A stretch of DNA of 64,000 nt from DATBFG01 sp036558645 (GTDB lineage Bacteria > Acidobacteriota > Terriglobia > Terriglobales > Acidobacteriaceae). The notes under the pieces are model-generated. The model did not search any database. It saw only the letters and a list, made by a program, of their open reading frames with translations, and had not been told where the DNA came from. A program made the translations under genes and the position numbers. Shown here one piece after another: positions 9,382 to 17,109 of the stretch. Location of the stretch: assembly GCA_036558645.1 (NCBI GenBank), contig DATBFG010000035.1:82486-146485 (forward strand), written 5' to 3'. The stretch's first letter is position 1. Each line of letters starts with the position of its first letter.

Positions 9382-10047
9382 TCATTCCGCGTTCAAAACA
9401 GACTCAAACAGGAGTAGACAACTTGTAGTAAACACCAGATCGTACGCAGCAAGCAATACGATCCAGAACCTTGCTGAGTACTCCCCTGTGAGGATGGACG
9501 TCGTGGCTTCTACCATCGCCAGAACAGCAGGAATGGAGATAGGAAATAGTAACAGAGGCAGCATGATTTCTCGCGCGCGCGTGCGCAACGACATGGCAGC
9601 AAAGAAGGTTCCATTCACCACAAGAGCCCAAGTACCCAGCACGGCGACAATGGGTAGCTGATAACCCGGCCCGAGCGCACGCAGGTTATAGAAGACGATG
9701 AATAAAGGAGTCATCAGGCACTCGAGTAACAGGACAAAGATGAAGTTCCCGAAAGCCTTCGCCAGAAACAAAGAATTCGCCGGTGCCGGAGAGACCCGGT
9801 ATGCATCCAGCACCTGATTGCGCACCTCGCGCGCCCATGTCTGGTTCAATGCCACCACGGCAGCGAATAGAAATGCGACCCATATCAATCCGCCGGCAAT
9901 CTGCCGCGATTCTTCTGCGGTTGGATCGAAGGAAAAGCTAAAGATCACTACCACCAACAGGGCAAAGAACAGCATGGAGTTGATGGCGTCCTTAGAGCGC
10001 CACTCGAGGCGGAGATCCTTCACTAGCGTAGCTCGAGTCAGTCTCAT
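9382..10047 (-). CDS. ccmB: CcmB, haem exporter ABC permease
   Basis: The 221-residue polytopic protein has about six hydrophobic segments and the family-typical N-terminus (LRLEWRSKDAINSMLFF) and PEEExRQIAGGLIW-like stretch (TAEESRQIAGGLIWVAFLF). With CcmA and CcmC it forms the ABC complex that releases haem-bound CcmE. Its ATG overlaps the ccmA stop (ATGA), indicating coupled translation. Confidence 0.92.
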   Translation of the reverse strand: MRLTRATLVKDLRLEWRSKDAINSMLFFALLVVVIFSFSFDPTAEESRQIAGGLIWVAFLFAAVVALNQTWAREVRNQVLDAYRVSPAPANSLFLAKAFGNFIFVLLLECLMTPLFIVFYNLRALGPGYQLPIVAVLGTWALVVNGTFFAAMSLRTRAREIMLPLLLFPISIPAVLAMVEATTSILTGEYSARFWIVLLAAYDLVFTTSCLLLFESVLNAE

Positions 10048-10736
10048 GCCTTCCCTGCCAGAACGGGGTTAAAGTCCTGCGTGCGGCTCACGATTTTTCC
10101 TTCTTCCATCCAGACAAATTCGTCGGCCGCATCTTCCAGCAGGAATGCTTGATGGGTGACCACGAAGATTGTCTTCCCTGCATCACGCATGCCCGAGAGC
10201 AAGTGAACCATCTCACGTGCAGATCGAAGGTCAACATTGGAGAAAGGCTCATCGAGCAGAAGAATTCGCGGATCATTCAATAGCGCGCGTGCGAGTGACA
10301 TTCGTTGCCGCATGCCTTGCGAATACTGCCCAACAGGCCGCGGGAGTTGCGGATCAAGGCCGACAGCTTTGATCGCGTCAGTACAACGCGTCTGATCCTC
10401 GATGTCATAAAGTCGGGCGAAGTACCGCAGATTTTCCATGCCGCTCATCTCGTCATAAAGGAGCGACGGATGTGCCATGTAGCCAATTTCGCGGCAAACC
10501 GATCGCATGTTACTTGATCCTGAGATCGCAACCGAGCCGCGGGTTGGGCGATTCAAGCCAGCTAGCGTTCGTAGCAGTGTTGTCTTCCCTGCACCGTTGT
10601 CGCCCAGAATGGCGTACATCCGCGCGGACGCAAAGCTTGCGGTCACGCCGCGTAAAGCGGCAAAGCGTCCAAATTGCTTGACGAGATTGGTAACAACGAT
10701 GATGGGATCAGCGGCGAGATCGGTGGTTTTGCTCAC
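10044..10736 (-). CDS. ccmA: CcmA, haem exporter ATP-binding protein
   Basis: The 230-residue ABC ATPase has Walker A GDNGAGKTT (about residues 48-56), signature YSQGMRQRMSLARAL (about 138-152), Walker B ILLLDEPFSN and an H-loop (VVTHQAFLL). It energises release of holo-CcmE from CcmC. The gene lies 106 bp after ccmE and overlaps ccmB by 4 nt. Confidence 0.92.
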   Translation of the reverse strand: MSKTTDLAADPIIVVTNLVKQFGRFAALRGVTASFASARMYAILGDNGAGKTTLLRTLAGLNRPTRGSVAISGSSNMRSVCREIGYMAHPSLLYDEMSGMENLRYFARLYDIEDQTRCTDAIKAVGLDPQLPRPVGQYSQGMRQRMSLARALLNDPRILLLDEPFSNVDLRSAREMVHLLSGMRDAGKTIFVVTHQAFLLEDAADEFVWMEEGKIVSRTQDFNPVLAGKA

Positions 10737-10842
10737 AGTTCAGGCTGAAGATAGCTGAACCGCTGGATGAAGTCGAGTATGCCGGAAGATGCCGAGATGA
10801 ATGGAGTGATGGTCGTGTCGATCGCGCTTTTGGGGATTACCG

Positions 10843-11328
10843 TCAGTTCGCCGCGGAGCTCGAAGGGCGAGATTCAACCTGGCTAACGCTCTTGGGCTGC
10901 TCGCCCATAGGCGCGCCGGTTGTCCCAGGCTGCGCCGGCGCATACTTGGATGCGCATTTGGCCTGTAGACCCTTGGCATGAAAAACGCCGTCGCGGCCAA
11001 AACTACCATCGGCCAGTGCCTGTGAATTGTCCTTAAAGGTATCGGGCGGGGCTTCCGTTCCGCTATAAACGACTGGCAACGTCTGGTCCTGCTCGACCAG
11101 AATGAACTCAACCTTCGTGCCCGTTCGCTTGATTGAGCCAGGCTGAACGTTGCCTGCCACACGCAGGCGTTTCGTGTAAACGTCGTCCTTCATGCCTCGC
11201 AGTTCCTTGATGGTGACGTAGTAGCTCTTGCTTTCCTGAACACCGGTGTAGGCGAGGTATGCCAAGGCCATCAGGATCAGCGCGGTCGCGCCACCGAATT
11301 TCAGGTACTTACTTCTCTCTCCAGACAT
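10843..11328 (-). CDS. ccmE: CcmE haem chaperone, CxxxY variant
   Basis: The 161-residue periplasmic haem chaperone has an N-terminal membrane anchor (about 10-28) and an OB-fold domain (KRLRVAGNVQPGSIKRTG, VEFILVEQDQTLPVVYSG, GRDGVFHAKGLQAK). In canonical CcmE the haem-attachment motif is HxxxY; here it is C125-ASK-Y129, the codon at 10954-10956 being TGC on the minus strand. Cys-type CcmE is known from Desulfovibrio and archaea and works with a modified System I. The C-terminal tail is disordered and Pro/Ser-rich. It is the first gene of the operon ccmE-A-B-C-D. ccmF, ccmG and ccmH are not in the window. Confidence 0.9.
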   Translation of the reverse strand: MSGERSKYLKFGGATALILMALAYLAYTGVQESKSYYVTIKELRGMKDDVYTKRLRVAGNVQPGSIKRTGTKVEFILVEQDQTLPVVYSGTEAPPDTFKDNSQALADGSFGRDGVFHAKGLQAKCASKYAPAQPGTTGAPMGEQPKSVSQVESRPSSSAAN

Positions 11329-11492
11329 GACAAAACCCTACTTGATGAAACTCTATCTGCTGGTTGGATGCCGGTCAAGGTGCCAGGTGGCCCGGACGAT
11401 GCCAGTGAGACCATTCCCATCTTGGGCTCGAAATCATACTGTGATCCATCCATACAAGAGCATCTCCCCGCGACCCGCCTTAGGATGGAGAA

Positions 11493-12095
11493 ATGAAGGG
11501 GGCATTTTTACTAGTTGTACTGCTGAGCACCGCGGCAGCCCAAATCCCACTCCGCAATGATTGCGAAAACATCGAGCATGTCTCCCAACAGATCGCCTGG
11601 GACTGGCAAGATGCTTACAACAGTGGCAATGCGGACAAGGTGGCCGCGCTGTACGCCGAAAATGCCTACTACCTCACGCAGCACTTCGTCACTGGGATAG
11701 TGCACGGACGAGCTAATATCCGCGCATACGTCCAGCATGGCGTGGATGCCAAGTATCACGTCGACTCTATTCAGGTATTGTCGACAGATTGCTCCGGCGA
11801 CTTGGCATATTCCGTAGCTCGCTACGAATCGACTAATGCCGGACAGAAAGTGTTCGGGCTCAATATTGTCGTGATCAAGAAGTTTGGAGAAGTATGGCGG
11901 ATCGTAGCCCACGAGGCCACAGTGCCTGACGTCTCCTCCGCGATCAAAGAATTGAGGGGACCTGGATTAGAATCGAAGGAGCCAGAACTCAGTCCAGGAC
12001 TTAATCCATTCCAAACAGTGCGTGACTTTCACCAGACACGGCACGCGTTTGCTGCCACCATCGGTTGTCCGGCCTTACAACCCCATGCTTTTTGA
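11493..12095 (+). CDS. secreted SnoaL/NTF2-like (DUF4440-type) protein
   Basis: This 200-residue protein has a short signal peptide (MKGAFLLVVLLSTAAAQ) and a GGAG ribosome site just before the ATG. Residues about 30-150 have the NTF2-like pattern: an opening helix with WQDAYNSGNADKVAALYAENAY, the VHGRANIRAYVQ helix, and closing strands ending in FGEVWRIVAHEAT. Such domains include isomerases, ketosteroid-type binding proteins and many uncharacterised periplasmic proteins, so no reaction is assigned. It is divergent from ccmE. Its last 67 bp overlap, convergently, the end of the M13 peptidase gene; the tail after residue 155 may therefore be poorly conserved. Confidence 0.7.
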   Translation: MKGAFLLVVLLSTAAAQIPLRNDCENIEHVSQQIAWDWQDAYNSGNADKVAALYAENAYYLTQHFVTGIVHGRANIRAYVQHGVDAKYHVDSIQVLSTDCSGDLAYSVARYESTNAGQKVFGLNIVVIKKFGEVWRIVAHEATVPDVSSAIKELRGPGLESKEPELSPGLNPFQTVRDFHQTRHAFAATIGCPALQPHAF

Positions 12096-14053
12096 AATTC
12101 GGGCATGTTCTGGACTGTCCCGTTTACGCGGTATTTGCCTGGTGAATGAGGATCAACACCGACCAGCATGCGAGAAAACTCCGGACGCCGCATTTCGCAC
12201 CAGACCCGCCCAAATCCCAGGAAGAAGCGCTGTTCCGGCGTATAGCCGTCGATTTTCTGAGCGGCCTTGCCGGTTTTGTCCTGCTGGATCATGCTCATCA
12301 ACGCTGCGAGTGCGATGCGGGCGCCTCCGTTATCCGCGGTGTTTTCACCCAACGTGAGTTTCCCATTTAACTTAAGATCATCTATGGCCACGAAGTTTCC
12401 ATATTCGTTCGCAATACACCCAGCGCGCTTCTCAAATTCTTCACCGTCCTGCTTGGTCCACCAGTCGCGCAAGTTGCCTTGCGGATCATACTTCCGACCC
12501 TGGTCATCGAAGCCGTGTGTGAGTTCGTGCCCGATCACCACGCCAATGCCCCCGAAGTTCACCGCATCATCCATCTTCTTTTCGAAAAACGGAGGCTGCA
12601 ATATGCCTGCGGGAAAAACGATTTCGTTGCGGGAGCCGTTGTAATAGGCATTCACCGTTGGAGGCGTCATGCCCCACTCTTTGCGATCAAGCGGCTTGCC
12701 GATCCTGGCGATCACCCGACGTGATTCGAATTCGTTTGCACGAAGGAAGTTACCCAGAAGATCGCCTTTCTCAATCGTCAGCGTGCTGTAGTCCCGCCAC
12801 ACATCTGGATATCCAATCTTGTTGCGGATGGCTTGCAGCTTGAGCTTTGCCTGCTGCTTGGTTTCCGGCGACATCCAAGGAAGAGTCTTGATGTCCTGAT
12901 CGAGCGACGTTTCCAGAGCGTCCACCATCTTCAACATACGCGCCTTGCCGTCCGCGCCAAAGGTTTCCTCGACATACTTCTGCCCCAAAGCCTCACCGAG
13001 GCCGTTGTCGGTAGCATCAACGCAGCGTTTCCAGCGAGCCTGAATCTCCGCCTGTCCGGTAAGATGCTGCTGCATTTTGAAATTCGCATCGACATATGGT
13101 TTAGAGAGCCAGGGAGCGGCGTTGTTCAGCATGTGCCAGCTCACGTAAGTCTTGAGGGCTTCGAGCGACTCGTTCTGAACTACTCCGTTGACCTGTTTAA
13201 AGAACTCCGGATTGCCTACATTCAGCTCATTGAAATCTGGTGCACCCGCCGCCTTGAAGTAACGGGTAAGGTAGAAATTTGAGGCCAGAGTTGAGATGTC
13301 GTCGCGAGTCATCTTGTGGTCGCGATTCTTGGGATCGCGGCGGAGAGTACGGTCCATGGATGCCTGCGCTAGCGCAGTCTCAATGCGCAGAACGCTCTGT
13401 GCCGAGTCACTCGCTTGCTGGGACGTTTGTCCGGTGAGGGTGAACATCTCGGTGATGTACTCCACCAAATGTTTCCTCATCTCGACTTTCTTTTCGTCAT
13501 CTTTGATGTAGTAATCGCGATCCGGCAACGTGAGCCCACCCTGATCGATAAAGGCAATGACCTGCTCTGCATTGTGAAGATCGGGCGCCGAGTAGAAATT
13601 GAAGAGGGGGTTGGGACCGATTAAATGCACGCGGGCCAAGACTTCCATCAAGTCGCCCTTGTTCTGTACCGCACCGATACGATCAAGCTCCGGTTTCAGC
13701 GGGGCGATTCCTTTAGAATCCACGACCGCCTCGTCCATACACGATCCATAAAAGTCGCCGATTTTCTGATCGACAGCGTCACGGTTGGTTCCAGCCGCGG
13801 CTTTCTGAAGAATGTCGCGCTCCGTAACGAGGTTTCGCTCATAGAGCTCGGTGAAGCTTACCCACTCGGTTTGGTCCGAGGGGATTTCCGATGTCTTCAG
13901 CCAATTCCCGCAAGCGTACTGGTAGAAGTCGACGCAGGGATCGACCTTCTTATCGATGGTGTCGACGCTGAACCCGGACGACGGTTTCGGCGTCTGGGCA
14001 AGAGAGGCTATCGAGAGCAGTAAGCTAAGAACGACCATGGCGGAGAAACGCAT
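12029..14053 (-). CDS. M13 family (neprilysin/PepO-like) zinc metallopeptidase
   Basis: This is a 674-residue exported endopeptidase. The start at 14053 is chosen because GAGG lies 6-9 nt upstream and the product then begins with a clean signal peptide (MRFSAMVVLSLLLSIASLAQ). The peptidase M13 N-terminal domain (about 45-420) precedes the catalytic domain with HELTH (zinc ligands and Glu base), ENTADNGG (third ligand and Asp) and the family-typical Cys-x-Val-Trp C-terminus (ACRVW). It probably cleaves small peptides in the periplasm. The gene stands alone. Confidence 0.93.
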   Translation of the reverse strand: MRFSAMVVLSLLLSIASLAQTPKPSSGFSVDTIDKKVDPCVDFYQYACGNWLKTSEIPSDQTEWVSFTELYERNLVTERDILQKAAAGTNRDAVDQKIGDFYGSCMDEAVVDSKGIAPLKPELDRIGAVQNKGDLMEVLARVHLIGPNPLFNFYSAPDLHNAEQVIAFIDQGGLTLPDRDYYIKDDEKKVEMRKHLVEYITEMFTLTGQTSQQASDSAQSVLRIETALAQASMDRTLRRDPKNRDHKMTRDDISTLASNFYLTRYFKAAGAPDFNELNVGNPEFFKQVNGVVQNESLEALKTYVSWHMLNNAAPWLSKPYVDANFKMQQHLTGQAEIQARWKRCVDATDNGLGEALGQKYVEETFGADGKARMLKMVDALETSLDQDIKTLPWMSPETKQQAKLKLQAIRNKIGYPDVWRDYSTLTIEKGDLLGNFLRANEFESRRVIARIGKPLDRKEWGMTPPTVNAYYNGSRNEIVFPAGILQPPFFEKKMDDAVNFGGIGVVIGHELTHGFDDQGRKYDPQGNLRDWWTKQDGEEFEKRAGCIANEYGNFVAIDDLKLNGKLTLGENTADNGGARIALAALMSMIQQDKTGKAAQKIDGYTPEQRFFLGFGRVWCEMRRPEFSRMLVGVDPHSPGKYRVNGTVQNMPEFQKAWGCKAGQPMVAANACRVW

Positions 14054-14194
14054 GAAAACCTCTTGTAGAACGCGTTTTTTGGGCAGACGGGTGATTGTAG
14101 GCCCGCAGCATTGGACGGGCAAGGACGAGAAACGTTAGAACCCTCGCTTTCCCTAGGCAGGGCTACTGGCCGGTTCCCGAGGCTAGCGCGGACG

Positions 14195-14200
14195 TATAAT
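14195..14200 (+). promoter_or_regulatory. -10 box giving a leaderless thiC mRNA
   Basis: A perfect TATAAT ends 7 nt before the thiC ATG at 14208, so transcription should begin at or one base before the start codon. No good -35 is seen. There is no Shine-Dalgarno sequence and no room for a riboswitch. Confidence 0.55.
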
Positions 14201-14207
14201 TGAGAGC

Positions 14208-15641
14208 ATGCCGGCAAACGAAAACAACCGCGTTCGCACGCCACGCGCCGAGTGGATTTCCCGTCGCAAGTCGGAGAACTCCGACGGCAACTTCTCCCAG
14301 ATGCATTATGCCCGGCAGGGTGTCATCACCGACGAAATGGGTTTCGTCGCGCAACGAGAAAAGCTCACTCCTGAGCTAGTGTGCGCCGAGGTCGCGCGCG
14401 GCCGCATGATCATTCCCGCCAATATCAATCACCCAGAGCTCGAGCCAATGGCGATTGGGGTAGCTTCGCTGTGCAAAATCAACGCCAACATCGGAAATTC
14501 GGCAGTTACATCGAATGTCGATGAAGAGCTGAAGAAGCTGCACACGGCCGTGCATCATGGCGCCGACACGGTGATGGACCTTTCAACCGGCGGGGACATC
14601 CATGACATTCGTGAAGCCATCTTGCGGCATTCTCCGGTCCCGATCGGCACGGTTCCCATCTACGAAGCGATTTCGCGCGTAAAGCGTATTGAAGATCTTT
14701 CAGCCGACATCATGCTGGAAGTAATTGAGGAGCAGGCCGAGCAAGGCGTGGATTACATGACTATTCACGCCGGTGTTTTAATCCAATACCTGCCCATGGT
14801 TTCGAAGCGAATCACGGGAATCGTCAGCCGCGGGGGCGCGATATTGGCACAGTGGATGGCACACCATCACCGGCAGAACTTCCTTCATGAGCGGTTTGAT
14901 GACATCTGCAAAATCTTCGCGAAGCACGATGTATCGTTCTCCCTTGGCGACGGACTACGCCCAGGTTGCATCGCCGACGCAAGCGATGAGGCCCAGTTCG
15001 CCGAACTGAAAACACTAGGCGAGCTTACGCAGAAGGCATGGAAGTACGACGTGCAGGTCATGATCGAAGGTCCGGGCCACGTACCGCTCGACAAAATCAA
15101 AGAGCAAGTCGACAAAGAGAACGAACTTTGCTACGAGGCTCCGTTCTACACACTGGGTCCCCTGGTCACTGACATCGCACCGGGGTATGACCACATCACA
15201 TCCGCTATCGGTGCGGCGATGATCGGATGGCACGGAGCTGCGATGCTTTGCTACGTCACCCCCAAAGAGCATCTGGGTTTGCCCAACGAGAAGGACGTCA
15301 AAGACGGGATCATCGCGTACAAGATTGCCGCGCACGCGGCGGACCTAGCTCGGCATCGCCCGGGCGCTCAGGATCGCGATGACGCACTCAGTTATGCGCG
15401 ATATACGTTCGATTGGGATAAACAGTTCGCGTTATCCCTCGATCCTGAGACGGCCCGCTCCATGCATGACGAGACCCTCCCAGACGACTACTATAAGGAA
15501 GCCGCATTCTGTTCCATGTGCGGACCAAAATTCTGCTCGATGAACTACTCCTCAAAGGTAGACGAGTACAACAAGCAAGTTCACGGCCTCGAAAAGAAGG
15601 ATTACTCCGAGCTCGTCGACAAGCTGGTCACGTTGAAGTAG
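14208..15641 (+). CDS. thiC: phosphomethylpyrimidine synthase ThiC
   Basis: The 477-residue radical SAM enzyme converts aminoimidazole ribotide to HMP-phosphate in thiamine synthesis. Diagnostic segments are NINHPELEPMAIG, LSTGGDIHDIREAIL, DYMTIHAGV, GDGLRPGCIADA, EGPGHVPLDKI, GPLVTDIAPGYDHI, and the C-terminal cluster motif CSMCGPKFCSM that binds the 4Fe-4S centre. It is full length for the short bacterial form (without the long N-terminal extension of plant and proteobacterial enzymes). It is monocistronic; no other thi gene is nearby. No TPP riboswitch precedes it, unlike thiC in many bacteria. Confidence 0.96.
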   Translation: MPANENNRVRTPRAEWISRRKSENSDGNFSQMHYARQGVITDEMGFVAQREKLTPELVCAEVARGRMIIPANINHPELEPMAIGVASLCKINANIGNSAVTSNVDEELKKLHTAVHHGADTVMDLSTGGDIHDIREAILRHSPVPIGTVPIYEAISRVKRIEDLSADIMLEVIEEQAEQGVDYMTIHAGVLIQYLPMVSKRITGIVSRGGAILAQWMAHHHRQNFLHERFDDICKIFAKHDVSFSLGDGLRPGCIADASDEAQFAELKTLGELTQKAWKYDVQVMIEGPGHVPLDKIKEQVDKENELCYEAPFYTLGPLVTDIAPGYDHITSAIGAAMIGWHGAAMLCYVTPKEHLGLPNEKDVKDGIIAYKIAAHAADLARHRPGAQDRDDALSYARYTFDWDKQFALSLDPETARSMHDETLPDDYYKEAAFCSMCGPKFCSMNYSSKVDEYNKQVHGLEKKDYSELVDKLVTLK

Positions 15642-15682
15642 CGGGGCGGCGAACAACTAAATTGACAGCAACGGTTTGACGG

Positions 15683-16861
15683 CTAGCGCAGGTCCGTATA
15701 TCGCTTAATGCCGGCCTTCTTTTGGGCCTGGAGTGAGGTCGCAGCCGGCTTTTGACTGTGCCGCACAACTGTATCTTCCGCTACGTAGTCGTCATGTTGC
15801 CGCTTAGCAGCTCTCTCGACACGGTGAGTTTGCCGGGCGGGTTTTCCAATGTGCTCTACCGGCGATGGCTTTTCCGCGACGGGCACTCTTGCCACAACAC
15901 GCTTTAGCTCAGGGGCCTGCGGCGCCGGATTTGGCGTTGTGTCGGCTGCGGTTTCCGGAGAGGCTGTCGCTGCGGCCTTTGCCCGGTCAAAGGGCACGTG
16001 TTGCTCTTCGGAAATGTCTAACCCTCTCGGCAATGGCGAGAAACGATGGGCCGACATGCCTAGCAAGAAAACGCCAAAAGCAACGACACTCGCCAACGCG
16101 GCAATCTGCCAGAACGTTCGCTCGTTTGAGTGAAAAGCGAACACGCGAGGGAAACTCAGGGTTCGCGGGGTTTCCGCCTGAGCCTGAACCTCAATCGGTA
16201 CCTTGGCGTCTTCGGACTCGCTGCCTTCCTCTGCCAACGGTTGCCAGAGCGGCCAGTCCGAGGGAGGAAAAACTCCGGCGCTCTCGATGGCGAACGCGGC
16301 CTGCTCAGGCATAGGCTCCTTAGCAACTGGCTCTAGGCCTGAGTTTCCACTTGCGATCACCACGTCAATGGGTTGAGCCTCTACCTCAGCTTCCTCTTGA
16401 GTTTCAAAACTCAACTTCGCATCTTCATGAACCGATACTTCATCCTTTGACACGTATCCAAGAACTGGCTCTTCGACCATTGTTTCGGCGGCAATGAGTG
16501 CTTGCGAGGTGATCGCTGTATCAGGCTGCTCCTGCTGTGCAATCACCTCTTCAGTTGGCAGGACCTCCTCCACGATCGTAGTTGTCTCCGCTTGCGGGTC
16601 CCCTTCTGCAGCGGGAAGCGCGTGCTCCACGATGGACCCGGGCGCGATGAACACATGCAGATCTTCTGCCTGCGAAAGCTCTTCCCCTAGCCGCAGTGCC
16701 TCCTCGGTCGAGTATTCCTCTACTTTGATCTCCAGGTCTGCGTGATGATCGGGAATTGCTTCCGGCGAAACGATTTCGACGGTGAAACCCCGCGCGCGCA
16801 GATGTCCTGCCAGTTCATGGGTTCCGTCTAGTTCCCGGCTTATGAGTCTCGCTATAGGCAT
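15683..16861 (-). CDS. acidic membrane-anchored protein of unknown function
   Basis: I do not recognise a family for this 392-residue protein. Residues 1-85 look like a small alpha/beta domain (ARLISRELDGTHELAGHLRARGFTVEIVSPE, then FIAPGSIVEH). Residues about 90-245 are highly acidic, Glu/Ala/Val-rich and probably disordered. One membrane helix lies near 262-282 (IAALASVVAFGVFLLGMSA), followed by a Pro/Ala linker and a strongly basic C-terminus. The N-terminal domain resembles receiver-like or PTS-like folds in layout only. It lies 248 bp downstream of the M28 peptidase gene on the same strand and converges with thiC. Confidence 0.6.
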   Translation of the reverse strand: MPIARLISRELDGTHELAGHLRARGFTVEIVSPEAIPDHHADLEIKVEEYSTEEALRLGEELSQAEDLHVFIAPGSIVEHALPAAEGDPQAETTTIVEEVLPTEEVIAQQEQPDTAITSQALIAAETMVEEPVLGYVSKDEVSVHEDAKLSFETQEEAEVEAQPIDVVIASGNSGLEPVAKEPMPEQAAFAIESAGVFPPSDWPLWQPLAEEGSESEDAKVPIEVQAQAETPRTLSFPRVFAFHSNERTFWQIAALASVVAFGVFLLGMSAHRFSPLPRGLDISEEQHVPFDRAKAAATASPETAADTTPNPAPQAPELKRVVARVPVAEKPSPVEHIGKPARQTHRVERAAKRQHDDYVAEDTVVRHSQKPAATSLQAQKKAGIKRYTDLR

Positions 16862-17109
16862 TTAGAACAACTCTCGCATCAACCTGTGCACTCGAAGGGC
16901 GCCCTCCTCACAATTCGTGGAACTAAGCCTTTGGCGAGGCATGAGGAGGCGCACAGGAGTACTTGGATGCCACGTCACTCCATCTAGTTTACTCGGCCGA
17001 CAACGTTCTCAATCACACTTTAAACTCGGTAGTGCAAGAGTTTGCAACAGGTATTTTAATTGGATTCACTGTCTAAATCGCCTGCCAAGATTGCTAGTTG
17101 TAGGTTCTG

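Noticed and set aside
14123..14207. TPP riboswitch before thiC
   Set aside because: Neither the CTGAGA nor the ACCTGATCTGGATAATGCCA-type segments are present, and the inferred start leaves no leader.
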